64,000 nt of DNA, from the NCBI GenBank assembly GCA_910584795.1, contig CAJUBZ010000001.1, positions 264,894 through 328,893 of the forward strand, read 5' to 3'. Below the pieces are notes generated by a model. The model was not told where the DNA came from. It did no database searches and saw only the letters and a list, made by a program, of their open reading frames with translations. The translations under genes were made by a program, and so were the position numbers. Every line of letters begins with the position of its first letter. The stretch's first letter is position 1. Origin of the DNA: an uncultured Eubacterium sp. (GTDB taxonomy: Bacteria > Bacillota > Clostridia > Lachnospirales > Lachnospiraceae). Below are positions 18,246-26,648 of this stretch, piece by piece.

Positions 18246-18871
18246 TACTTATCTCCTTTCGCGAACATTAACACTTCGCTTTTAATTTGATTTACAAAAT
18301 CCATATCTAAAGACTGTGGATTATTGTTTTTAATATTTTCAATGTGCTGTGCACATTTATCAACCTCATCATTTAATACATAATAATCGTACTTATCAAT
18401 ATTGTCTGTCTCTTCTGCAGCTTTTTTTAATCTTTCACAAATTACTTTTTCTGTTTCTGTCTGACGACCTACCAATCTGTTTTTTAACTCTTCTGCACTT
18501 GGTGGTAAGATAAAAATTAATATAGCATCCGGTTTATTTTCCTTTACCTGAAGAGCACCTTTTGTTTCAATTTCTAAAATGACATCATTTCCTTGATCTA
18601 AGCTTCTCTCTACAAACTCTTTCGGTGTTCCATAATAATGGTCAACATATCCGGCATACTCTAAAAGTTTATTCTCTTCTATCATTTTTTCAAACTGTTC
18701 ATTTGTGATAAAATGGTAATGCATACCATCTATTTCGTTTTCCCTTGGATTTCTTGTTGTAACGGAAACTGAAATCTTATAATTGTCATCATGCTCTTTT
18801 AAATAATTAACAACAGTTCCCTTTCCCACTCCAGAAAACCCTGAAATTACTAATAATTTTCCTTTATTCAT
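18245..18871 (-). CDS. gmk: Guanylate kinase
   Basis: Phosphorylates GMP to GDP. 208 aa with P-loop GFSGVGKGTV, the GMP-binding segment TTRNPRENEIDGMHYHF, and LEIETKGALQV. The stop codon overlaps the rpoZ start by one base. yicC lies 17 nt upstream. A housekeeping essential gene; in Firmicutes it is also a target of (p)ppGpp. Confidence 0.95.
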   Translation of the reverse strand: MNKGKLLVISGFSGVGKGTVVNYLKEHDDNYKISVSVTTRNPRENEIDGMHYHFITNEQFEKMIEENKLLEYAGYVDHYYGTPKEFVERSLDQGNDVILEIETKGALQVKENKPDAILIFILPPSAEELKNRLVGRQTETEKVICERLKKAAEETDNIDKYDYYVLNDEVDKCAQHIENIKNNNPQSLDMDFVNQIKSEVLMFAKGDK

Positions 18872-18888
18872 TACACTTCACTCTTTAC

Positions 18889-19767
18889 TTATTCAATATT
18901 TTGTATTTGTTCTCTTACTTTTTCGATATCTGTTTTTAAAATAATTGCCCGGTCTGAGATTTCTGCATCTGTTGTCTTTGACAAAGTTGTATTTGCCTCA
19001 CGGTTCATTTCCTGTGCAATAAAGTCAAGTCGTCTTCCGATGGTTCCTCCTTTATTCAGGTCATCCCGCATTGCTTTAATATGACTGTCCAGTCTGACTA
19101 ATTCCTCATCAACACATACCTTATCTGCAAAAACTGTCACTTCCTGAGCAATTCTTGCGTCATCTATCTGAGAATCTTCTAACAGTTCATGTATTTTGCC
19201 GGTAATCTTTTCTCGATATTCTGCAACAATTACAGGTGATTTTTCTTTGATAAATTCAACATTAGCTACCATTACATTTAATTTTGCCAGCAAATCTGTT
19301 TTAAGCCTTTCACCTTCACTGATTCTGGTTTCAATTAATTTTTCAGCAGCACCCTCAATAGCTCTGACAACAAGACATTCAATAATCTCCTCATCATCCT
19401 GTCCATTCTCAATGGAAACAACATCAGGACTTCTCATAATATGACTCGCTTTAACATCATTATCCACACCCAATTCTGCACTGATTTGCTTATAGCATTC
19501 AAAATATTCTTTGGCCAGCATAGAATTGTATCGGATACAGGCATCTCCTTCTCCTAAATTTTCATAGGTAATAAATACATCAACCTTCCCTCTATCTACA
19601 TACTTCTTCATTTCTGTTCTGATAGTGCCTTCAAGAAAATTTAGTTTCCTTGGCAGTTTAATACCCAATTCCAAATATCTATGATTTACAGATTTCATTT
19701 CTACAGTAACTTTTCTGTCACCTGATGAAACTTCATATCTGCCAAATCCCGTCATACTTCTTAACAT
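18889..19767 (-). CDS. yicC: YicC/YloC family endoribonuclease
   Basis: 292-aa protein with the family start MLRSMTGFGR, followed by EMKSVNHRYLE and the C-terminal block GRRLDFIAQEMNREANT and KTDIEKVREQIQNIE. The family cleaves RNA and in Bacillus contributes to mRNA turnover. First gene of yicC-gmk-rpoZ. AGGAGAAGAA precedes the ATG. The upstream region is shared with the divergent rqcH gene. Confidence 0.9.
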   Translation of the reverse strand: MLRSMTGFGRYEVSSGDRKVTVEMKSVNHRYLELGIKLPRKLNFLEGTIRTEMKKYVDRGKVDVFITYENLGEGDACIRYNSMLAKEYFECYKQISAELGVDNDVKASHIMRSPDVVSIENGQDDEEIIECLVVRAIEGAAEKLIETRISEGERLKTDLLAKLNVMVANVEFIKEKSPVIVAEYREKITGKIHELLEDSQIDDARIAQEVTVFADKVCVDEELVRLDSHIKAMRDDLNKGGTIGRRLDFIAQEMNREANTTLSKTTDAEISDRAIILKTDIEKVREQIQNIE

Positions 19768-19911
19768 TTCTTCTCCTAATATCTCAGGCAGAGTGCCTAT
19801 TCTTAACGTTTACAAATTAAATTATGTTAAATCTTTCTAAGAAACTTATTCTGTGAGAACATTTTTTCACAGTTCTTTCTATTATAATTCATATAAACAA
19901 TACCGTCAAGG

Positions 19912-19940
19912 TTGACTTAACCATTAAATAATAATAAAAT
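19912..19940 (+). promoter_or_regulatory. Promoter for the rqcH leader
   Basis: TTGACT, 17-nt spacer, TAAAAT. The predicted start falls at about 19946, the first bases of a long inverted repeat, leaving an untranslated leader of about 170 nt before rqcH. Confidence 0.65.
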
Positions 19941-19941
19941 G

Positions 19942-20083
19942 TAACCGTTCAGCCATGCACAAGTAAGTACAAGAATTTATAAAGACTGCTTGCAGGATTT
20001 TAAATTTTTGTTCTTTTTTGTATATGGTGAGCCATAACAGCAAGAAGGAGCACAACGGATTCGAGCTGTTGGCTGAACTGTTA
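19942..20083 (+). ncRNA. Candidate structured leader RNA upstream of rqcH
   Basis: The 349 nt between yicC and rqcH contain an RNA-like structure. 19942-19955 pairs with 20070-20083 over 14 positions with one C-U mismatch, closing a domain of about 140 nt that starts where the predicted promoter would start transcription. Inside, AACAGC (20035-20040) pairs with GCTGTT. The flanking AGCC can also pair with the GGCT that belongs to the closing stem, so two exclusive folds are possible. It does not match T-box, SAM, purine, c-di-GMP, ZTP or guanidine consensus elements I can recall, and no intrinsic terminator follows it. It could be a cis-regulator of rqcH or a separate small RNA. Confidence 0.45.
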
Positions 20084-20116
20084 TATAATTAATATTATAT
20101 TAAGGAGTACCTAGAT

Positions 20117-21856
20117 ATGGCTTTTGACGGAATTACAGTTTCAGCTCTGGTGGCTGAATTGAATAATAAAATTAAAAATGGCCGCATATACAAAATTGCA
20201 CAAACAGAACCTGATGAATTAATGATTACCATTAAATCAGATAAAAAACAATACCGTATGTTAGTCAGTTCTAATGCCAGCCTTCCATTGCTCTATTTAA
20301 CGGAAGTAAATAAGGCAGCTCCTCTTACTGCACCTAACTTTTGTATGTTACTTCGAAAACATATCAACAATGGACGTATCATATCCATCTCCCAACCGGG
20401 TCTTGAAAGAATTATTGATTTTGAAATACAACATTTAGACGAACTAGGAGATATAAGAACAAAACATTTGGTTGTGGAACTTATGGGAAAACACAGTAAT
20501 ATTATTTTTATGGATGATAATAGTATTTTAGATAGCATTAAACATGTAAATTCTATTATGAGTTCCGTACGTCAGGTGCTGCCGGGAAGAGAATATTTTA
20601 TTCCTGATACAAGAAATAAGAAAAATCCACTAATAATAGAAAAAACTGAATTTATGGATATTGTTTTTTCACAACCTATGCCTCTGGCTAAGGCAATTTA
20701 CACTTCTTTTACCGGTATCAGTCCTACTATTGCCGAAAACATTTGTTATGAATCTAATTTTGATTCATCACTTCCTGCAAACACATTGGAATATGGTAAT
20801 CAGAATATTATATGGATGAATTTCTATCAGTTGATAAATAAAATAAAAAATAACACATTTTTACCGACAATATACGAAAAAAATGGTAAACCGGAAGAAT
20901 TCTGTGCACTGCCGCTTTCTACATACTCTGATTGTGAGGCAAAAGAGTATGATAGTATCAGTCAATTATTAGAAACATATTATGCAAAAAGAAATCTTTA
21001 TACCCGCATGCGGCAGAAATCTGTAGATTTAAGAAAAATCGTCTCCAATGCATTGGAAAGAGATAATAGAAAATATAATATCCAGTTAAAACAATTAAAA
21101 GATACAAATAAAAAAGATAAATATAAAGTATATGGAGAACTTCTTACAACATACGGTTACTCTATTGAACCTGGAGCAAAGGAATTTGAAACAATAGATT
21201 TTTATACAGGAAACACCGTAAAAATACCGTTAGATCCAATGTTATCTCCAATTGATAATGCAAAAAAATTCTATGAAAAATATGCAAAGTTAAAACGTAC
21301 TTACGAAGCCCTGTCAGATATTATTCAAGAAACAAAAAATTCCATAGATTATCTGGAATCTATTCATGTTTCCATTGATATTGCAACCAGTGAAGATGAT
21401 TTAAAAGCAATTCAAAAAGAACTAGTTCAAACAGGTTATATCAAAAAACACGGTCAGCATAAAAATAAAAAAGATAAAATTACTAGTAAACCTTTACATT
21501 TTATTTCTTCTGACGGATTTGATATGTATGTGGGAAAAAATAATATTCAAAATGAAGAACTGACTTTTAAAACCGCCACAGGCAATGACTGGTGGTTTCA
21601 CAGCAAATCTTTTCCTGGTTCTCATGTTATTGTAAAAGCAAATAATCAGGAACTGCCTGATACAACTTTCGAGGAAGCCGCAAAATTAGCTGCATATTAC
21701 TCCAAGGCCTCCAATCAGGATAAAGTAGAAATTGATTACGTACAAAAGAAACATGTTAAAAAAGTGGCTGGAGCAATGCCGGGATTTGTTATTTATCATA
21801 CGAATTACTCAATGATAGCCAGTCCTGATATTTCTGGAATCACATTGATTAATTGA
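20117..21856 (+). CDS. rqcH: NFACT-family ribosome quality control protein RqcH
   Basis: Bacterial relative of Rqc2/NEMF (also annotated FbpA, fibronectin-binding). Binds stalled 50S subunits and recruits tRNA-Ala to add C-terminal alanine tails. 579 aa: NFACT-N (MAFDGITVSALVAEL), coiled-coil middle (about 290-445) and NFACT-R (TSDGFDMYVG then NDWWFHSKSFPGSHV). The usual Asp-Arg pair of NFACT-N appears as Glu-Arg (GLERIIDF), common in Clostridia. AAGGAG precedes the ATG. It is the only plus-strand gene for many kilobases, with its own promoter and long leader. Confidence 0.92.
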   Translation: MAFDGITVSALVAELNNKIKNGRIYKIAQTEPDELMITIKSDKKQYRMLVSSNASLPLLYLTEVNKAAPLTAPNFCMLLRKHINNGRIISISQPGLERIIDFEIQHLDELGDIRTKHLVVELMGKHSNIIFMDDNSILDSIKHVNSIMSSVRQVLPGREYFIPDTRNKKNPLIIEKTEFMDIVFSQPMPLAKAIYTSFTGISPTIAENICYESNFDSSLPANTLEYGNQNIIWMNFYQLINKIKNNTFLPTIYEKNGKPEEFCALPLSTYSDCEAKEYDSISQLLETYYAKRNLYTRMRQKSVDLRKIVSNALERDNRKYNIQLKQLKDTNKKDKYKVYGELLTTYGYSIEPGAKEFETIDFYTGNTVKIPLDPMLSPIDNAKKFYEKYAKLKRTYEALSDIIQETKNSIDYLESIHVSIDIATSEDDLKAIQKELVQTGYIKKHGQHKNKKDKITSKPLHFISSDGFDMYVGKNNIQNEELTFKTATGNDWWFHSKSFPGSHVIVKANNQELPDTTFEEAAKLAAYYSKASNQDKVEIDYVQKKHVKKVAGAMPGFVIYHTNYSMIASPDISGITLIN

Positions 21857-21864
21857 TTTATCTA

Positions 21865-21894
21865 AAAAGCTGGGTTGTATTCAACCCAGCTTTT
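21865..21894. terminator. Bidirectional terminator between rqcH and glgA
   Basis: AAAAGCTGGGTTG pairs with CAACCCAGCTTTT across a 4-nt loop, with A and T runs on both sides. Serves both convergent genes. Confidence 0.85.
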
Positions 21895-21907
21895 ATAACT
21901 TTATTCT

Positions 21908-23350
21908 TTATCCAATTAATTCGTCATATAACTGCTGATATTTCTCAGCAGATGTTTTCCAAGAATAATCTACAGCCATTGCTCTTTCCACCATTTTATT
22001 CCAATCACGTTTCTTGTCATAAAATATGTGTTCTGCGTATCTAAGTGTCCCCATCATTTCATGTGCATTATAGTTACTGAATGAAAATCCTGTACCTGTA
22101 TTTTCGTACTCGTTATATGGCTGTACAGTATCTTTTAACCCTCCTGTCTCACGTACAATCGGAAGTGTACCATACCTCATGCTCATTAACTGGCTAAGTC
22201 CACATGGTTCAAACAGAGATGGCATTATAAATGCGTCACATGCCGCATATATTTTATGAGAAAGTTCTTCGGAATAATAAATATTAGCCGATACATCCTT
22301 TCCATACTTCCAGTCAAAATGTCTGAACATATTCTCATATCGTTCTTCACCAGTTCCAAGAATAACAAACTGTACCGCATCCTGACACATCTCATCCATA
22401 ACATACGCAATCAAATCCAGTCCTTTTTGATCGGTTAAGCGACTAACCAAACCAATCATCATCTTTTTCGGATTTACTTCTAATCCCAATTCCTTTTGTA
22501 GAGCTGTTTTATTCTTTACTTTTTCTTTTCTAAAATTATCTTTAGAAAAGTTTTTTGCAATTAACTTATCTGTTTCAGGATTGTATTCATCGTAATCAAT
22601 TCCATTCACAATGCCCCGCAGGCAATTTGATCTTGCACGCATAAGACCATCCAATCCCTCACCATAAAATGGTGTTTTAATCTCTTCAGCATATGTACTA
22701 CTAACTGTAGTAACCATATCTGCATAGACAATGCCCCCCTTTAAATAATTACCAGTATCGTAATCTTTTAATTTGTCTGATGTAAAGTAATAATCTGAAA
22801 GACCTGCAATATCCTTGATTGTGTCAATATCCCACACTCCCTGGAATTTCAGGTTATGAATTGTCATAATCGATTTCACACCTTTATAAAAATCGCCAAC
22901 AGAGAAACTATCTTTTAAATATACCGGAATCAGTCCTGTATGATAATCATGGCAATGTATAATATCTGGTCTGAAATCAATTACCGGCAGAGCAGAAAGA
23001 ACAGCTCTTGAGAAAAATGCAAACTTTTCAAGATCATATCTCACATCACTATAAGGTGAAGGTCCTGCAAAATAATATTCATTATCTATGAAGTAAAATT
23101 TCACTCCTTCATATTCCATCTCCAAAATTCCAACATACTGTCTTCTCCAACATAAGTCCATGTAAAAATGATTTACATATTTCATCTGACTTTTCCATTT
23201 TTCATCCATACACATATACTTTGGAATAATGACTCTCACATCATACTTTTTCTTATCAAAACATTTTGGAAGTGAGCCTACAACGTCTGCCAGTCCTCCG
23301 GTTTTAATAAAAGGTACACATTCTGATGCTGCAAATAAAATTTTCTTCAT
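21908..23350 (-). CDS. glgA: Glycogen synthase (ADP-glucose, GT5)
   Basis: Extends alpha-1,4-glucan from ADP-glucose. 480 aa with the N-terminal substrate motif KTGGLADVVGSLPK, HCHDYHTGLIPVYL, and the C-terminal E-x7-E region (MPSLFEPCGLSQLMSMRYG). GGAGGAAAAAAT precedes the ATG. No glgB, glgC or glgP is nearby. It directly follows spo0A with a 40-nt gap, so expression may be linked to sporulation control, consistent with glycogen storage before sporulation in Clostridia; that link is inference. Confidence 0.93.
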   Translation of the reverse strand: MKKILFAASECVPFIKTGGLADVVGSLPKCFDKKKYDVRVIIPKYMCMDEKWKSQMKYVNHFYMDLCWRRQYVGILEMEYEGVKFYFIDNEYYFAGPSPYSDVRYDLEKFAFFSRAVLSALPVIDFRPDIIHCHDYHTGLIPVYLKDSFSVGDFYKGVKSIMTIHNLKFQGVWDIDTIKDIAGLSDYYFTSDKLKDYDTGNYLKGGIVYADMVTTVSSTYAEEIKTPFYGEGLDGLMRARSNCLRGIVNGIDYDEYNPETDKLIAKNFSKDNFRKEKVKNKTALQKELGLEVNPKKMMIGLVSRLTDQKGLDLIAYVMDEMCQDAVQFVILGTGEERYENMFRHFDWKYGKDVSANIYYSEELSHKIYAACDAFIMPSLFEPCGLSQLMSMRYGTLPIVRETGGLKDTVQPYNEYENTGTGFSFSNYNAHEMMGTLRYAEHIFYDKKRDWNKMVERAMAVDYSWKTSAEKYQQLYDELIG

Positions 23351-23390
23351 ATTTTTTCCTCCAGATTCAATTCATATGTATTTTACTAGT

Positions 23391-24245
23391 TTATCGACAT
23401 TTATACTCCAGCCTGATCTTATCAGCAATCAGAGCAATAAATTCTGAATTTGTCGGTTTACCCTTTTCTGCATTAATCGTATAACCGAACAGTTCATCAA
23501 TAGTATCCATTCTACCTCTGTTCCATGCCACTTCGATTGCATGTCGTATTGCCCTTTCTACTCTGCTAGAGGTTGTCTGAAACTTTTTCGCAATCGTTGG
23601 ATATAATATTTTTGTAATAGAGTTTAACATTTCTGTATCATTCACAGACATAATAATTGCTTCTCTTAAATATTGATATCCTTTAATATGAGCCGGAACT
23701 CCCACATCATGGATAATTGCCGTAACATCACTTTCGATATTCCTATCCATAAACTGCTTTCGATCTTCTCCGGCATCTATAAATTTTTTATTTTCAGGAA
23801 TGCGTTTATTATAGGACTTAACACCTTTTACTCTATCAATAATCATGTCCATTTCGAAAGGTTTTAACATATAATACCCTGCTCCAAAACCAAATGCATC
23901 CTGAATAACACTTTCATTACTAATGGCAGATGTAATTATAAAAAATGGTGTTTTAATTAAAGAACCTTCATTATGTATTTTATCCATTAAAGATAAACCA
24001 TCCATTTTCGGCATAATTAAATCTAATATAACAACATCCGGATTTGTTTTTCTTATTAATTCGTATCCTTCTTCTCCATTTTTTGCTTTTCCAACAACTT
24101 TTATGGATGTATCTTTCGTTAAAGCATCATTGATATTTTCAATGATTTTTTCATTATCATCAACAATGGCTACATTAACAATATTTGAGTTTTTATTATA
24201 ATTACTACTAATATTCATGCTGCGATTTGTAATAGTTCTATTCAT
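23391..24245 (-). CDS. spo0A: Sporulation master regulator Spo0A
   Basis: Response regulator whose phosphorylated form starts sporulation. 284 aa: receiver domain with the acidic pair VDDNE and phospho-acceptor D75 (VILDLIMPKMDG), then the Spo0A DNA-binding domain with the recognition region TSSRVERAIRHAIEVAW and the end GYTINAEKGKPTNSEFIAL. Compared with Bacillus there is an N-terminal extension of about 20 residues rich in Asn and Ser; AGGAGGAAAG supports the first ATG. Upstream lie several 0A-box-like sites. spoIVB precedes it as in most spore formers, but with an FHA gene in between. Confidence 0.97.
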   Translation of the reverse strand: MNRTITNRSMNISSNYNKNSNIVNVAIVDDNEKIIENINDALTKDTSIKVVGKAKNGEEGYELIRKTNPDVVILDLIMPKMDGLSLMDKIHNEGSLIKTPFFIITSAISNESVIQDAFGFGAGYYMLKPFEMDMIIDRVKGVKSYNKRIPENKKFIDAGEDRKQFMDRNIESDVTAIIHDVGVPAHIKGYQYLREAIIMSVNDTEMLNSITKILYPTIAKKFQTTSSRVERAIRHAIEVAWNRGRMDTIDELFGYTINAEKGKPTNSEFIALIADKIRLEYKCR

Positions 24246-24257
24246 CTTTCCTCCTGT

Positions 24258-24364
24258 TTTGTCAAAATACAGTACTGTTTGAATTCTTTTGACAAAGAAG
24301 ATTATAGTTTGTTCTTAGAAGATGTTCAACTTAAACAAATCGCATAAAATCCTATTTTTCGACA
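24258..24364. promoter_or_regulatory. Cluster of 0A-box-like sites upstream of spo0A
   Basis: TTTGTCAAAA occurs twice in opposite orientation (24258-24267 plus strand, 24287-24296 minus strand), and the exact core TGTCGAA occurs at 24358-24364 (minus strand). The consensus Spo0A site is TGTCGAA, with TTTGTCAAA variants. This fits autoregulation as known in Bacillus. A palindrome ACAGTACTGT lies at 24269-24278. Confidence 0.5.
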
Positions 24365-24465
24365 TTCCGGTTTACATATAAAAAATCATTTTACATAAAA
24401 GCGTTTATTCTCTCATGAATCGAAAAAATAAAAGTCGAAAAATATATTATTAAGTCAATATTTTT

Positions 24466-25215
24466 TTAATTAATATATACAATCATTTCTTCTTTTTCAG
24501 CAAGCTCAATCCGATATCCATCCCTTAGTTCATAATACACTTTAGGTCTCAACTGAGTGCCGTTAATCTTTGTTCCATTTGTGGAATCATAATCTGCAAT
24601 CCGATACTTTCCATCTTTACATGAGATAACTACATGTATTTTCGATATGTAAGTCTCCGGAATATCAATACTTGCATTATCTCTGCCTATTGTGAAAGGG
24701 GTCTTTTTGATTGGATATTTTTTATTATTATATATAATCATAGCTTCAGGTTCTGTTTCTGCCACATCTTTTTTGTAATGTTTTGTAGCTGAAACCTGTG
24801 TCTTTGGTGCAGAGCGTTTTTTTCTTAGCTCTAAATTATATTCTGTAAAAGGATTTAAGACCATTCCATTCAGATTTTCACAATCATTCATAAAAGTGTA
24901 TGCATAAGAAGCCGGTACTTTTATGAATGAAAAACTATCCATATAATCTCTTGGAATCTGTTCATAAGAAGTAAAAACCGGCAATAATCTGGCTCTCCCA
25001 CCATCCTTAACAATATCCGGCTTTAACGTTATTCCTTCGATGATTTCTTCAAAGATTTCTGCCTCTTCAAAACCTGTACGCATGGCTAAAATAATTTCAG
25101 CCTTCTGCAACATATCCACAATATCTTTTTTTCTAATTTTCTTTTCTGGTTTTTTATTATATTTTTTTATCATATCTTCGATGTGATATACTAATTCCAT
25201 ATTATTTTTTGCCAT
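24466..25215 (-). CDS. FHA-domain protein
   Basis: 249-aa protein with a C-terminal forkhead-associated domain (about 165-249): TIGRDNASIDIPETYISKIH, then DYDSTNGTKING. FHA domains bind phosphothreonine peptides. The Gly-Arg, Ser-x-x-His and Asn-Gly positions are kept, so it should bind. The N-terminal 160 residues are alpha/beta, with KK-rich helices and no recognised family. The start was moved 11 codons in from a TTG to an ATG (MAKNNMELVYH); GGGAT lies 7 nt ahead, a weak site. Lies between spoIVB and spo0A, which suggests a link to Ser/Thr kinase signalling, but no kinase gene is in the window. Confidence 0.8.
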   Translation of the reverse strand: MAKNNMELVYHIEDMIKKYNKKPEKKIRKKDIVDMLQKAEIILAMRTGFEEAEIFEEIIEGITLKPDIVKDGGRARLLPVFTSYEQIPRDYMDSFSFIKVPASYAYTFMNDCENLNGMVLNPFTEYNLELRKKRSAPKTQVSATKHYKKDVAETEPEAMIIYNNKKYPIKKTPFTIGRDNASIDIPETYISKIHVVISCKDGKYRIADYDSTNGTKINGTQLRPKVYYELRDGYRIELAEKEEMIVYIN

Positions 25216-25321
25216 AACTTTATCCCAAACCTTTCTGCATTGCTGCAATTATCGTCTGTATTCGTAATAATAACATTATACTACAAAATTCGACTGAATT
25301 ATATATAAAATATTTAAAAAT

Positions 25322-26539
25322 TTAATATCCTAAAATCATATTTTCTGCAAATATTCCATAACCTCTGGCAGGATCATTAACCATAACATGAGTTACTGCA
25401 CCAATCACCTTATTATTCTGGATAATAGGGCATCCACTCATTCCCTGTACAATACCATTTGTTTTACTTAATAGTTCCTTATCGATAATTTTTATTACCA
25501 TATTTTTTTCTTTATTATTTTTATTTATTTCGATAATTTCAATATCATATCGATTTACTTTATCATTCACAATAAATTGAATCTGTGCTTTTCCTTTTTT
25601 TATTTCATTCTTTAATGCCATCTCCATTTTCTTAATTTTATATTTCTCATAAACTGGTTTATCAATCTTTCCGTTAATTCCACAATTATTATTTGACATG
25701 ATACTTCCGATAATATTTTCTTTATTGTATTCTATACTTCCACATAAACCTCCAGGAACTCCTTTTTTTCCTTTTTTTACTCCCCATATGTTTGCATTAT
25801 AAATTGTCCCCTCGTGAGATGATAATAATTTTCCTGTATCTATATCACTAATACCGTGTCCCAATGCATAATATCTGTCTTCGTAGATAAACGACATGCT
25901 CCCAATTCCCTGTGAATCATCTCTGACCCAGATTCCTAACATATATTCACCATTTTTTGCCTCAACAGGTTTAATGACAGTTGTTCTAATTCCCACTTCA
26001 GATTTTATTGTTAATGAGACCTCTTTATTCTTATTTTGACTAATTAAATATAATAACTGGGCTTTATTACTGATTCTGATATCATTAAATTTTACAATAT
26101 ACTCTCCGGAAAAAACTTTTCCCTCAGCAGGAGAGATTTGTTCTCCCTTTTTATTTTCAATCATTCCCGGTTCAATAATCATAACCCCTTGTGTTTTTAA
26201 ATATAAACCGATTGGTAATCCCATGGGATATACATAAGTCTTATCAATCACTTTCACCTTTGCATCTTTTAATGCAATAATACCAAATAATTTATATTTT
26301 CCTTCATAATCCCCTTTATTTCCTGAATAAATATTATTTTTTCCTGAAAGATTGATGTTCTTTTTATTACTGACCTCTAATGAAACCGGGATAGAAAAAT
26401 CATATTTAGTAACCTGATTTGAATTTACAAATATCGTATTTGGTAAATGATTATTTACATATAAAATACCTGAAACTATAATTACTAACAACGCCATTAA
26501 TATTGATGCAATTAAACATTTTTTATAAATCCTTCTCAT
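25322..26539 (-). CDS. spoIVB: SpoIVB peptidase (S55)
   Basis: Forespore serine peptidase that signals across the intermembrane space to trigger pro-sigma-K processing. 405 aa: one N-terminal helix (about 10-29), PDZ domain (about 100-190) and S55 domain. Catalytic H228 (ALGHGISD) and S368 (QGMSGCPII) are visible; the motif usually reads GMSGSP, here Cys replaces the second Ser. Also LGIWVRDDSQGIGSMSF, the family block ahead of the histidine. The ribosome binding site is poor (GGGGG, 9 nt ahead). recN-spoIVB-spo0A is the normal order, interrupted here only by the FHA gene. Confidence 0.93.
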   Translation of the reverse strand: MRRIYKKCLIASILMALLVIIVSGILYVNNHLPNTIFVNSNQVTKYDFSIPVSLEVSNKKNINLSGKNNIYSGNKGDYEGKYKLFGIIALKDAKVKVIDKTYVYPMGLPIGLYLKTQGVMIIEPGMIENKKGEQISPAEGKVFSGEYIVKFNDIRISNKAQLLYLISQNKNKEVSLTIKSEVGIRTTVIKPVEAKNGEYMLGIWVRDDSQGIGSMSFIYEDRYYALGHGISDIDTGKLLSSHEGTIYNANIWGVKKGKKGVPGGLCGSIEYNKENIIGSIMSNNNCGINGKIDKPVYEKYKIKKMEMALKNEIKKGKAQIQFIVNDKVNRYDIEIIEINKNNKEKNMVIKIIDKELLSKTNGIVQGMSGCPIIQNNKVIGAVTHVMVNDPARGYGIFAENMILGY

Positions 26540-26599
26540 TTTTCTAAACCCCCATCAAATATATTTTATTAATTTCTTTTTCATTTATTACAAATAAAA

Positions 26600-26627
26600 A
26601 AGAAGGAAGACTTTTTGCCTCCTTCTT
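26600..26627 (-). terminator. Terminator after recN
   Basis: AAGAAGGA pairs with TCCTTCTT (loop about 12 nt), followed on the minus strand by TTTTTTATT. It separates recN from spoIVB. Confidence 0.75.
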
Positions 26628-26648
26628 AATATTCCAAAAAACAATTGT

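Noticed and set aside
20050..20075. tRNA-like T-loop (GATTCGAG) in the rqcH leader
   Set aside because: The loop is one base out of register with the T-stem, and no D-arm, anticodon arm or acceptor stem can be formed around it.
19942..20083. T-box or other named riboswitch upstream of rqcH
   Set aside because: The T-box sequence (TGGNACCGCG) and a terminator are absent, and no other consensus core I know is present.
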